From Xanthomonas phaseoli pv. phaseoli (GTDB lineage Bacteria; Pseudomonadota; Gammaproteobacteria; Xanthomonadales; Xanthomonadaceae), in contig CP094243.1 of the NCBI GenBank assembly GCA_022749655.1, forward strand, positions 3,038,001 through 3,102,000: 64,000 nt of DNA, in the 5' to 3' direction. The position numbers were made by a program, and so were the translations under genes. The notes under the pieces were generated by a model. The model was not told where the DNA came from and ran no database searches. It worked only from the letters and a program-made list of their open reading frames with translations. This document shows, piece after piece, positions 11,676-21,189 of the stretch (the first letter of the stretch is position 1; every line of letters begins with the position of its first letter).

Positions 11676-12620
11676 ATGACCCACGATCTGCTCAACCGCA
11701 TCGACCAGCGCACGCGACTGGCTGGCCACAATCGACTGGCCCTGCTGCTGTTCCGGCTGGGCGGACGCCAGCTTTTTGGCGTCAACGTCTTCAAGGTGCA
11801 GGAAGTGCTGCGCCGGCCGGAATTGTTCCAGGTGCCCGGCTTGCCGACCGAGTTCGCCGGCGTGGCCGACGTGCGTGGGCGTTCGGTGCCGGTGCTGGAT
11901 CTGGGCTTAGCCATCGGCCACCCGGAACGCGACTCGCATTCGGACAACGGTCCCGGCTATTTGGTCGTTGCCGAGTTCAACCGCTCGGTCCAGGGTTTCC
12001 TGGTCAGCGGCGTGGAGCGCATCGTCAATATTGCGGTGGAAGATATCCACCCGCCGCCGGAACTCGGTGCCGAAGCCACTTATTTGACGGCGGTGACGCG
12101 CTTCCAGGGCGAGCTGATCCAGGTCATCGACGTGGAGAGCGTGCTGGCCGATATCGCCAAGGTCAGCAAGGACGTGCAATTGGATCCCTCGCTGCAGCTG
12201 GTGGCCTACGATCGCCAGTTCCAGGTACTGGTGGTGGACGATTCACGGGTGGCGCGCCAGCAGATCCGCAGCGTGCTCGACCAGTTGGGCGTTTCGGCCA
12301 CCCTGCTGTCCGACGGACGCCAGGCGCTGGACCATCTGTTGCAGGTGGCTGCCTCGGGCGAAAACCCGGCCGACCGCTACGCCATGGTGATCTCCGACAT
12401 CGAAATGCCGGCAATGGACGGCTATACGCTGACGACGGAAATCCGGCGCACCCCGGGCCTGCAAGGCCTGTACGTGCTGTTGCACACCTCTTTGTCGGGC
12501 GTGTTCAACAACGCGATGGTCGAGCAGGTGGGCGCGAACGCCTTCGTGGCCAAGTACAGCGCCCACGAACTGGCCGACTATGTGCTGGCCCGCCTGAAAG
12601 TGGTCGCCGAAGCGGCCTGA
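11676..12620 (+). CDS. cheV: chemotaxis coupling protein CheV (CheW-REC)
   Basis: A 314-aa cytoplasmic coupling protein. An N-terminal CheW-like domain (about 20-165) has VNVFKVQEVL and VADVRGRSVPVLDL. A C-terminal receiver domain (about 182-310) has VLVVDDSRVARQQI, phospho-acceptor Asp241 in VISDIEMP, HTSLSG and VAKYS. It links receptors to CheA and is tuned by phosphorylation. The start at ATG 11676 fits the CheW domain; a frame from 11553 would add repeat-encoded residues. No Shine-Dalgarno sequence precedes the ATG, and the promoter lies immediately upstream, so the transcript may be nearly leaderless. Confidence 0.9.
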   Translation: MTHDLLNRIDQRTRLAGHNRLALLLFRLGGRQLFGVNVFKVQEVLRRPELFQVPGLPTEFAGVADVRGRSVPVLDLGLAIGHPERDSHSDNGPGYLVVAEFNRSVQGFLVSGVERIVNIAVEDIHPPPELGAEATYLTAVTRFQGELIQVIDVESVLADIAKVSKDVQLDPSLQLVAYDRQFQVLVVDDSRVARQQIRSVLDQLGVSATLLSDGRQALDHLLQVAASGENPADRYAMVISDIEMPAMDGYTLTTEIRRTPGLQGLYVLLHTSLSGVFNNAMVEQVGANAFVAKYSAHELADYVLARLKVVAEAA

Positions 12621-12934
12621 TCACACCTTTGGGCCGTGCAGTCGCTGAGCGGGGCGGCGCCCTCCCGCGCCTGTTCCCGCACAAAGTCGCCCGGCGGTGG
12701 AATTGCAGCGGCGTGAGCGCCCCTCGCTAGGTCCTGATTCCTGCCAGGCAGGCTGGCCGTCCTGCACATTGCATAGCTAATCCCTGCAGCTGCCCAGCGG
12801 GCGACCTATGTCGCGATCTCTGCCGGGCAAGCCCGTTTTCGGCTGCTCCGGGTGCTCTCCCGGCGCGGTTCCTCCCCACTTCAATTTGGCACAAACATTG
12901 CTTCCTCCCTGGCAACACTTCGCGGGAGAGCACC
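12621..12934. other. cheV-flgB intergenic region
   Basis: A 314-bp gap without a gene. It holds several GC-rich stem-forming stretches after cheV and, near its end, the sigma-54 promoter of flgB. I see no U-tract terminator. Confidence 0.5.
12887..12901 (+). promoter_or_regulatory. sigma-54 promoter of the flgB operon
   Basis: TGGCAC-AAACA-TTGC gives exact -24 and -12 elements with a five-base spacer and a preceding T. It lies 33 bp before the flgB start. RpoN2 and FleQ, encoded at about 31-34 kb, are the expected activators. Confidence 0.85.
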
Positions 12935-13336
12935 GTGTCCAGTCCCTTCTCTTCGTTCCTCGGCGTCCATGGCGACGCGTTGACGCTGCGCGAGCAGCGC
13001 ATGAAGCTCATTGCCAGCAACCTGAGCAATGTGGACACGCCTGGGTACAAGGCCAAGGACCTGAACTTCGAGGCGGCGCTGAAGTCGGCGCAGGGCGAGC
13101 AGGACGGCGGTCTGTTGCAGACCACCGACGCCAAGCATTACGAAGTCGGCGGCGGTGCCGGACTCAACCCCTTCCAGTTCACCCGCGAAGCCGACCAGCC
13201 CAGCCTTGACGGCAATACCGTCGATCCCGACGCCGAACGCGCCGCCTACGGCCGCGCCGCGCTGGAATACCGCGCGTCGCTGAGCTTCCTCGAATCCAAG
13301 GTGCGCTCGATGCTCACCGCGATCACGGGCCAATAA
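12935..13336 (+). CDS. flgB: flagellar basal-body rod protein FlgB
   Basis: A 133-aa proximal rod subunit. The N-terminal rod motif reads LIASNLSNVDTPGYKAKDLNF (about residues 26-46), and the C-terminus YRASLSFLESKVRSML forms the second coiled-coil helix. The start is a GTG at 12935 behind GGGAG. It is the first gene of the sigma-54-driven flgBCDEF block and is followed after 3 bp by flgC. Confidence 0.95.
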   Translation: MSSPFSSFLGVHGDALTLREQRMKLIASNLSNVDTPGYKAKDLNFEAALKSAQGEQDGGLLQTTDAKHYEVGGGAGLNPFQFTREADQPSLDGNTVDPDAERAAYGRAALEYRASLSFLESKVRSMLTAITGQ

Positions 13337-13339
13337 GTC

Positions 13340-13747
13340 ATGAGCAATCTTCCCATCTTCGATGTGGCCGGCTCGGCCCTGCACGCGCAGTCGGTGCGGC
13401 TGAGCACCATCGCGTCCAATCTGGCCAATGCCGATTCGGTCGCAGGCTCGGCCGAGGCCACCTACAAGCCGATCGAGCCGATCTTCCAGGCCCAGCAAAG
13501 CCGGCAGGACCCCAGCCTGACCTCGGTGAACGTCAAAGAGATCACCACCACCAATGCACCGCCGATCCGCCGCTACGAACCCGGCCACCCGCTGGCTGAC
13601 GCCGACGGCTATGTGTTCTCGCCCGACGTGGATCCGGTTTCGCAGATGGTCAACATGATTTCCGCCTCGCGCAATTACCAGGCAGGCGTGGAAATGCTCA
13701 ATACCGCCAAGGAACTGGCGCTCGCGACCCTCACCATGGGTCGCTGA
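13340..13747 (+). CDS. flgC: flagellar basal-body rod protein FlgC
   Basis: A 135-aa proximal rod subunit. It starts with the rod-family helix (SALHAQSVRLSTIASNLANAD, about 11-31) and has VNVKEI and YEPGHPLADADGYV, a FlgC hallmark, in the middle. It ends with MISASRNYQAGVEMLNTAKEL. It is tightly coupled to flgB (3-bp gap) and precedes flgD. Confidence 0.95.
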   Translation: MSNLPIFDVAGSALHAQSVRLSTIASNLANADSVAGSAEATYKPIEPIFQAQQSRQDPSLTSVNVKEITTTNAPPIRRYEPGHPLADADGYVFSPDVDPVSQMVNMISASRNYQAGVEMLNTAKELALATLTMGR

Positions 13748-13784
13748 CCCATCCTAGCTGACCCTTACCAACGGAATACTCCAG

Positions 13785-14450
13785 ATGAGCACGATCGGCA
13801 GCGATCTCTACAAAAGCCTTGGCCTGAGTACCAGCAGCACCGTCGCCAAGAAGGAAGACGCACTCGGCCAGGCCGACTTCCTCAAATTGATGACCGAACA
13901 GCTGCAGCACCAGGACCCGCTCAAGCCGATGGAAAACAGCGCGTTTCTCGGGCAATTGGCGCAGTTTTCCACGGTGCAGGGCATTGGCGACCTCAATACC
14001 AAGGTCAGCAACTTTTCCGATTCGATGAACAGCGACCAGGTCCTCAAGGGGGCGGCCCTGGTTGGCCACAATGTGCTGGTGCCCTCGGCGCAGGTGGCGA
14101 TCGATGCCACCGGCTCGGCCAAGGGCGTGGTCGCCGCGACCTCGGCCGGTTTCGTCAATTTCGAAATCACCGATGCCAACGGCACCTTCGTCAAACAGAT
14201 CAGCGTGCCGGCCAGCGCCGCCGGTGAGGTGTCGTTTGACTGGGATGGCACCGACGCCAACGGCAATCGCATGGCGGCCGGCAAATACGGGGTGACGGCC
14301 ACCCAGACCGACACCGCCGGCTCCAAAAGCAAGTTGTCTACCTATGTCCAGGCCCCGGTGGACAGCGTCACGATCGGCTCGGACGGTTTGTATCTCAACC
14401 TGACCGGGCTGGGCACTTCCCCGCTCGCCAACGTGCTCCGCGTCAGCTGA
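13785..14450 (+). CDS. flgD: flagellar hook assembly scaffold FlgD
   Basis: A 221-aa hook-capping protein that polymerises FlgE and is absent from the mature hook. The N-terminus carries the conserved ADFLKLMTEQLQHQDPLKP (about 30-48) and FLGQLAQFSTVQGI. The C-terminal half is a FlgD Ig/Tudor-like region (FDWDGTDANGNRMAAGKYGV). It lies between flgC (37-bp gap) and flgE in the usual order. Confidence 0.95.
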   Translation: MSTIGSDLYKSLGLSTSSTVAKKEDALGQADFLKLMTEQLQHQDPLKPMENSAFLGQLAQFSTVQGIGDLNTKVSNFSDSMNSDQVLKGAALVGHNVLVPSAQVAIDATGSAKGVVAATSAGFVNFEITDANGTFVKQISVPASAAGEVSFDWDGTDANGNRMAAGKYGVTATQTDTAGSKSKLSTYVQAPVDSVTIGSDGLYLNLTGLGTSPLANVLRVS

Positions 14451-14481
14451 GCCGGCAACCAATATCTAAAGGAACTCATCC

Positions 14482-15705
14482 ATGGGCTTCAATACCTCGT
14501 TGTCCGGCATCAACGCAGCCAATGCCGATCTGAACGTCACCTCCAACAACATCGCCAACGTCAACACGACCGGGTTCAAGGAATCGCGCGCCGAGTTTGC
14601 CGACATGTTCCAGAGCACCAGCTATGGCCTGTCGCGCAATGCGGTCGGTTCGGGCGTGCGCGTCAGCAACGTGGCGCAGCAGTTCTCGCAGGGCAATATC
14701 GACCCGACCGGACGCAGCCTGGACCTGGCGGTCTCCGGCGAAGGCTTCTTCACCGTCTCTTCCAACGGCGCCAAGATGTATACCCGCGCCGGCAATTTCC
14801 AGACCGACGCCAACGGCTATGTGGTCAACCCGCAGGGCGCACGCCTGCAGGTATTTGCGCCCAACCCCAGCGGTAACGGGTTCGACGTGGGCCGCCTGTC
14901 GGACCTGCAGCTGCTGACCACCGACAGCCCGCCCAAATCCACCTCGACGGTCAACCTGGCCTTCACCCTGCCCGGCAATGCCACCGCGCCGACGGTGACC
15001 CCGTTCAACCCGGCCGACGACAAGACCTATAGCCACTCCACCGGCGGCATCAATGTCTACGACTCGCTGGGCGTCAGCCATGTGCAGACCTCCTACTTCG
15101 TCAAGACCGCCAACCCCAACGAGTGGCAGGTCTACAACTACGTGGACGGCGCTGCGGTCGGTGCCCCGACCACCCTGCAGTTCTCCGATACCGGCGCGCT
15201 GACCACCCCGGCCAACGGCATCATCGCGATGGACCCGTTCACCCCGAGCACCGGCGCGGGCGTGCTGAACATGCAGCTCAACGTCACTGGCTCCACCCAG
15301 TACGGCGAAGCCTTCGCCCTGCGCGATACGCGCCAGGACGGCTACGCCAGCGGCAAGCTCAACGAGATCAGCATCGACACCAGCGGCGTGGTGTTCGCAC
15401 GCTATTCCAACGGTGCCGACAAGCCGCTGGGCCAGGTCGCGCTGAGCAGCTTCGTCAATCCGCAGGGGCTGCAGTCGCAGGGCAACAACATGTGGGCCGA
15501 GAGCTACACCTCCGGTGCCGCCCGCACCGGCGCGCCGGACACCTCGGACCTGGGCCAGATCGAATCCGGCTCGCTGGAAGCCTCCACGGTGGACCTGACC
15601 GAGCAGCTGGTGAACATGATCGTGGCCCAGCGCAACTTCCAGGCCAACTCGCAGATGATCTCGACCCAGGATCAGGTCACCCAGACGATCATCAATATTC
15701 GGTAA
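14482..15705 (+). CDS. flgE: flagellar hook protein FlgE
   Basis: A 407-aa hook subunit. It begins MGFNTSLSGINAANADLNV with SNNIANVNTTGFKESRAEF, the flagellar rod/hook signature, and ends VNMIVAQRNFQANSQMIST. The central part (about 90-320) is the variable hook D1/D2 domain with RAGNFQTDANGYVVNPQG. AAAGGAACT lies upstream of the ATG. It follows flgD by 31 bp. Confidence 0.95.
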   Translation: MGFNTSLSGINAANADLNVTSNNIANVNTTGFKESRAEFADMFQSTSYGLSRNAVGSGVRVSNVAQQFSQGNIDPTGRSLDLAVSGEGFFTVSSNGAKMYTRAGNFQTDANGYVVNPQGARLQVFAPNPSGNGFDVGRLSDLQLLTTDSPPKSTSTVNLAFTLPGNATAPTVTPFNPADDKTYSHSTGGINVYDSLGVSHVQTSYFVKTANPNEWQVYNYVDGAAVGAPTTLQFSDTGALTTPANGIIAMDPFTPSTGAGVLNMQLNVTGSTQYGEAFALRDTRQDGYASGKLNEISIDTSGVVFARYSNGADKPLGQVALSSFVNPQGLQSQGNNMWAESYTSGAARTGAPDTSDLGQIESGSLEASTVDLTEQLVNMIVAQRNFQANSQMISTQDQVTQTIINIR

Positions 15706-15707
15706 GT

Positions 15708-15839
15708 CGGGAGTGGGGAATCGGGAATAGGGAATCGTAAGAGCCGGCATCGCGCATAGCGGATGCCGGTCTTGCTCCCTACTCCCAAGCCCCGCAATCC
15801 CGCTTTTGCGATTCCCGATTCTCCATTCCCGATTCCCGG
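15708..15839. repeat. inverted GGGAATC repeats between flgE and flgF
   Basis: GGGAATC-rich tract 15708-15737 is mirrored by GATTCCC-rich tract 15809-15839, with a GCCGGCATC/GATGCCGG hairpin between them (about 15742-15770). The 140-bp gap holds no gene. The structure may attenuate readthrough from flgE into flgF or protect the upstream mRNA. Confidence 0.7.
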
Positions 15840-15845
15840 TGCCTC

Positions 15846-16601
15846 ATGGATAAAGCCCTCTACGTCGCGATGACCGGTGCTCGTGCCTCCCTGCAGGCGC
15901 AGAGCACCGTGTCGCACAATCTTGCCAACGTCGATACGGTGGGATTCAAGGCTGCGTTGGCCAATACCGAGGCGTTCAAGATCCAGGGCAAGGGCTATCC
16001 GTCGCGGATCGATGCGCTGCATGTGGACCAGGGCTTCGATCGTAGCCAGGGCCATCAGAAGGTGACCGGCAACCCGCTGGACGTGTCGCTGCAGCAGGAC
16101 CGCTGGCTGGCGGTGCAGTCGCCCGACGGCAGCGAGGCCTACACCCGCAACGGCGAATTGGCGCTCACCGCCAATGGCCAGCTGGTCACCGCCAACGGAC
16201 ATGCGGTGCTGGACGAAGGCGGCAACCCGATGACGATCCCGCCGCACCAGGCGATGGAGATCGGCAGCGACGGCAGTATTTCGATCATTCCGCAGGGCGA
16301 AGGCCCGCAGACCATGGCCATCGTCGGCAAGATGAAGGTGGTGGATGCGCCCGCCGACCGTTTGACGCGGCGCCCCGACGGACTGATGCGCAACACCAGC
16401 ACCGACCCGGCACAGGCATTTGCGGTGGCCACCGGCAAGACCATCAACAGCGGCATGCTGGAAGGCAGCAACGTGGATGCGGCCGGCGCGCTGGTGGAAA
16501 TGATCCAGCTGCAACGGCAGTTCGAAATGCAGGTCAAGATCATCAAGAACGGCGACGACAACGCGCAATCGGCCAATTCGCTGCTGCGGGTGAGTGGCTA
16601 A
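15846..16601 (+). CDS. flgF: flagellar basal-body rod protein FlgF
   Basis: A 251-aa proximal rod protein. The N-terminal rod motif reads VSHNLANVDTVGFKAALANTEAF, and RNGELALTANGQLVTANGHAVLD is typical of FlgF. The C-terminus, LVEMIQLQRQFEMQVKIIKNGDDNAQSANSLL in outline, is the family's terminal helix. No clear Shine-Dalgarno precedes the ATG at 15846. It is followed by an unusual 754-bp gap before flgG. Confidence 0.95.
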   Translation: MDKALYVAMTGARASLQAQSTVSHNLANVDTVGFKAALANTEAFKIQGKGYPSRIDALHVDQGFDRSQGHQKVTGNPLDVSLQQDRWLAVQSPDGSEAYTRNGELALTANGQLVTANGHAVLDEGGNPMTIPPHQAMEIGSDGSISIIPQGEGPQTMAIVGKMKVVDAPADRLTRRPDGLMRNTSTDPAQAFAVATGKTINSGMLEGSNVDAAGALVEMIQLQRQFEMQVKIIKNGDDNAQSANSLLRVSG

Positions 16602-16772
16602 ACGCGGCGCAGGCCGCCGGCCAACTTGCCAATTTTTTGCTACCGCCGCCGCCAACCGTAAGGCGTGGTTGGCGCCCGCGTTGGGCATACCGAAAAATCC
16701 GGGGCTTCATTGCAGAGCGACTGGTCTGCGGCATGGTTGCAGAGCGGCTAGTCCGTGACCTGGCTGGAGGGC

Positions 16773-16874
16773 CCTTGCCCGCTCACCCTCCCGGGACACG
16801 CCGTAAATCCGTCCATGGAGGCTCTTACGCGGCATCCATGCCGCGTAAGGTCCCGGGAGGGTGAGCGGGCAAGG
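16773..16874. repeat. 102-bp palindromic element (copy 1)
   Basis: Perfect 25-bp inverted arms (16773-16797 and 16850-16874; outer end CCTTGCCCGCTCACCC) enclose an inner GCGGCATCCATGCCGC palindrome. Together with copy 2 at 17053-17160 it belongs to a dispersed Xanthomonas-type repeat whose arms carry a CTCACC-TCCCGGGAC theme. It is non-coding. Confidence 0.8.
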
Positions 16875-17052
16875 ACCAGTGAAGATGGTCGGTGCCTTTG
16901 CGAAAGCAATGCTCGACGTGCTGGTTGACCGCTACTCGCTTATCCCTTCATCGCGCCTAGCGCATGTCGAATGCCCAAGCAAGCAATCCTGAGCAGCAAA
17001 CTGCCCGATGCATGCGATGACTTGCTTCCGGTTGACCACCAGCCAACTGTCT

Positions 17053-17160
17053 GGCGCGGTGCCCTCGCCGATTGCGGGACCCTTGGCGGCATGGATGCCG
17101 CCAACGAGCCCCCATGGACGGGTTCACGGCGTGTCCCGCGAGCGGTGAGGGCACCGCGCC
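17053..17160. repeat. 108-bp palindromic element (copy 2)
   Basis: Inverted arms 17053-17080 and 17133-17160 (25 of 28 positions pair; outer end GGCGCGGTGCCCTC) enclose GGCGGCATGGATGCCGCC. The core shares ATCCATGCCGC and CCATGGA-type motifs with copy 1 but in the opposite orientation. With copy 1 it makes up most of the recognisable content of the flgF-flgG gap. Confidence 0.8.
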
Positions 17161-17287
17161 CTCGACCGACTCAGCTTTAGCCCTGGATTTTTGCTACATC
17201 CACAAAAGCGCGGCTAACGAAGCACAGGCTCCCCGCGCAGCCAGGCGCGTGATCCCGCGCACACCCGGCAGAAATCCGACGCCGCTT

Positions 17288-17302
17288 TGGCACGCCACGT
17301 GC
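17288..17302 (+). promoter_or_regulatory. sigma-54 promoter of flgG
   Basis: TGGCAC-GCCAC-GTGC: a perfect -24 and a -12 with one mismatch (GTGC for TTGC), 54 bp before the flgG ATG. It would make flgGHIJKL an operon independent of flgBCDEF. Confidence 0.75.
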
Positions 17303-17355
17303 ATATACCCACCCGTACCCGGAACACATCCCCGGGTCTAACGAGGAATCGGGTC

Positions 17356-18141
17356 ATGAATCAGGCTTTGTGGGTCGCCAAAACCGGACTGGATGCGCAG
17401 CAGACGCGCATGTCGGTCATTTCCAACAACCTGGCCAATACCAATACCACCGGCTTCAAGCGCGACCGTGCCGCGTTCGAAGACCTGTTGTACCAACAGG
17501 TGCGTGCGCCCGGCGGCTCGACCTCCGCGCAGACGCAGCTGCCGACCGGCCTGCAATTGGGGACCGGCGTGCGCGTGGTGTCCACCTTCAAGGGTTTCGA
17601 CCAGGGCAGCCAGCAGCAGACCGGCCGCGCGCTGGACGTGATGGTCAACGGCCGCGGTTTCTTCGAAGTGCAGATGCCCGACGGTACCTCCGCCTACACC
17701 CGCGACGGCACCTTCCAGATCAACGCGCAGGGCGAACTGGTCACCAACAGCGGCTACCCGCTGCAGCCGGGCATCCAGGTGCCGGAAGGCGCGCAGTCGC
17801 TGACCATCGGCAACGACGGCACCATCAGCGTGACGCTGGCCGGCCAGGCCGCCGCGCAGGAAATCGGCGCACTGACGCTGACCGACTTCATCAACCCCTC
17901 GGGCTTGCAGGCCAAGGGTGAAAACCTGTTCGTGGAAACCACCGCTTCGGGCCCCGCGCAAAACGGCACGCCTGGCCTCAATGGCCTTGGCACCACCGTG
18001 CAGGGCGCGCTGGAAGGCAGCAACGTCAATACGGTGGAAGAGCTGGTGAGCATGATCGAGACGCAGCGCGCCTACGAAATGAATGCCAAGGCGATCTCCA
18101 CCACCGACTCGATGCTCGGTTACTTGAACAACAACGTCTGA
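17356..18141 (+). CDS. flgG: flagellar distal rod protein FlgG
   Basis: A 261-aa distal rod subunit. It has MNQALWVAKTGLDAQQTRMS and SNNLANTNTTGFKRDRAAFEDLLYQQ at the N-terminus, the latter specific to FlgG, and VEELVSMIETQRAYEMNAKAIST near the end. ATG 17356 is chosen over an upstream in-frame start because of the conserved N-terminus and the GAGG before it. It is first in the flgGHIJKL block. Confidence 0.95.
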   Translation: MNQALWVAKTGLDAQQTRMSVISNNLANTNTTGFKRDRAAFEDLLYQQVRAPGGSTSAQTQLPTGLQLGTGVRVVSTFKGFDQGSQQQTGRALDVMVNGRGFFEVQMPDGTSAYTRDGTFQINAQGELVTNSGYPLQPGIQVPEGAQSLTIGNDGTISVTLAGQAAAQEIGALTLTDFINPSGLQAKGENLFVETTASGPAQNGTPGLNGLGTTVQGALEGSNVNTVEELVSMIETQRAYEMNAKAISTTDSMLGYLNNNV

Positions 18142-18179
18142 TCGGCTCGCCGCTCCTCGCCCTCTCAGGAATCAAACCC

Positions 18180-20000
<1,821 letters not shown>

Positions 20001-20001
20001 T

Positions 20002-21178
20002 ATGCGTATCGCAGCCTCGCCCATTGATCTCAACCCGAGCACCAAGGCCGATCCGGCAAAGATCGACAAGGTCTCCCGTCAGCTCGAAGGTCAGTTCGCG
20101 CAGATGCTGGTCAAGAGCATGCGCGATGCGAGCGGCGGCGACCCGATGTTTCCGGGCCAAAACCAGATGTTCCGCGAAATGTACGACCAGCAGATGGCCA
20201 AGGCGTTGACCGACGGCAAGGGCCTGGGCCTGTCGGCGATGATCTCCAAGCAGCTGAGCGGCGACACCGGCGGCCCGGCGCTGAATACCTCGTTGAACAC
20301 CGCCGAAGCGGCCAAGGCGTACGCCCTGGTTGCCGGCAAGCGCGACGCCTCGTTGCCGCTGCCCGCCCGCGACGGCGCGGCCACCGGCGTCACGACCAGC
20401 AGCGTGGCCAAGGCGGCACTGGGTGCAGGCAACTTGAGCGGCATCGGCATGAGCCAGGTGCTGGATCTGATCGCCGGACGTACCGGCGCTGGCGAATCCG
20501 GCAGCGACGATGCTTCAGCGCTGAGCTGGCCATCGGCCAACGATCGCTGGGCCGATGTGGCCGCCAGCGATGCCGCCGATGCCAATGCTGCGGTCAATGC
20601 AAGTGCCGCCAGCAGCGCCGCTGCCAGCCTGGGCGAGCGCACCCCAGAAGGCTTTGTCGCCAAGATCTGGACGCATGCGCAAAAAGCCGCGCGCGAACTG
20701 GGCGTGGACCCCGCGCGCTGGTGGCCCAGGCCGCCTTGAAACCGGTTGGGGCCGTCGCGGCATCGGCAACGGTGGCGACTCCAACAACCTGTTCGGCATC
20801 AAGGCCACCGGCTGGAGCGGCGACAAGGTCACCACCGGCACCCACGAATACGTCAACGGCGTCAAAACCACCGAAACCGCCGATTTCCGCGCCTATGGCT
20901 CGGCCGAGGAGAGCTTTGCCGACTACGTGCGGCTGCTGAAGAACAACAGCCGTTACCAGACCGCGCTGCAGGCCGGCACCGATATCAAGGGTTTTGCACG
21001 CGGCTTGCAACAAGCAGGCTACGCCACCGATCCGGGCTATGCGGCCAAGATCGCGGCGATCGCCAACGGCCCGACCATCGACCGTGCGGTGGCCGCCATC
21101 GGCAACGCGGCGGCCGATCTGTCCAACCGCTATGCCAGTACCGCCGAGCCGGCCGGGCTCGGCACCATTCGTCGCTGA
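20002..21178 (+). pseudogene. flgJ: peptidoglycan hydrolase FlgJ, frame broken twice
   Basis: The reconstructed protein is about 392 aa with the two-domain FlgJ layout: an N-terminal rod-capping domain (about 20-100, GQFAQMLVKSMRDAS, NQMFREMYDQQMA) and a C-terminal GH73 glucosaminidase domain (about 215-360) with ETGWGRRG, NNLFGIKATGW and FADYVRLLKNN. It digests peptidoglycan so that the rod can pass. Two one-base deletions, near 20713-20717 and at 20738, shift the frame by two in total; restoring one G at each gives DPAALVAQAALETGWG. It overlaps the flgI end closely (1-bp gap) and precedes flgK by 11 bp. Confidence 0.88.
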
Positions 21179-21189
21179 GGTAAACGCTC

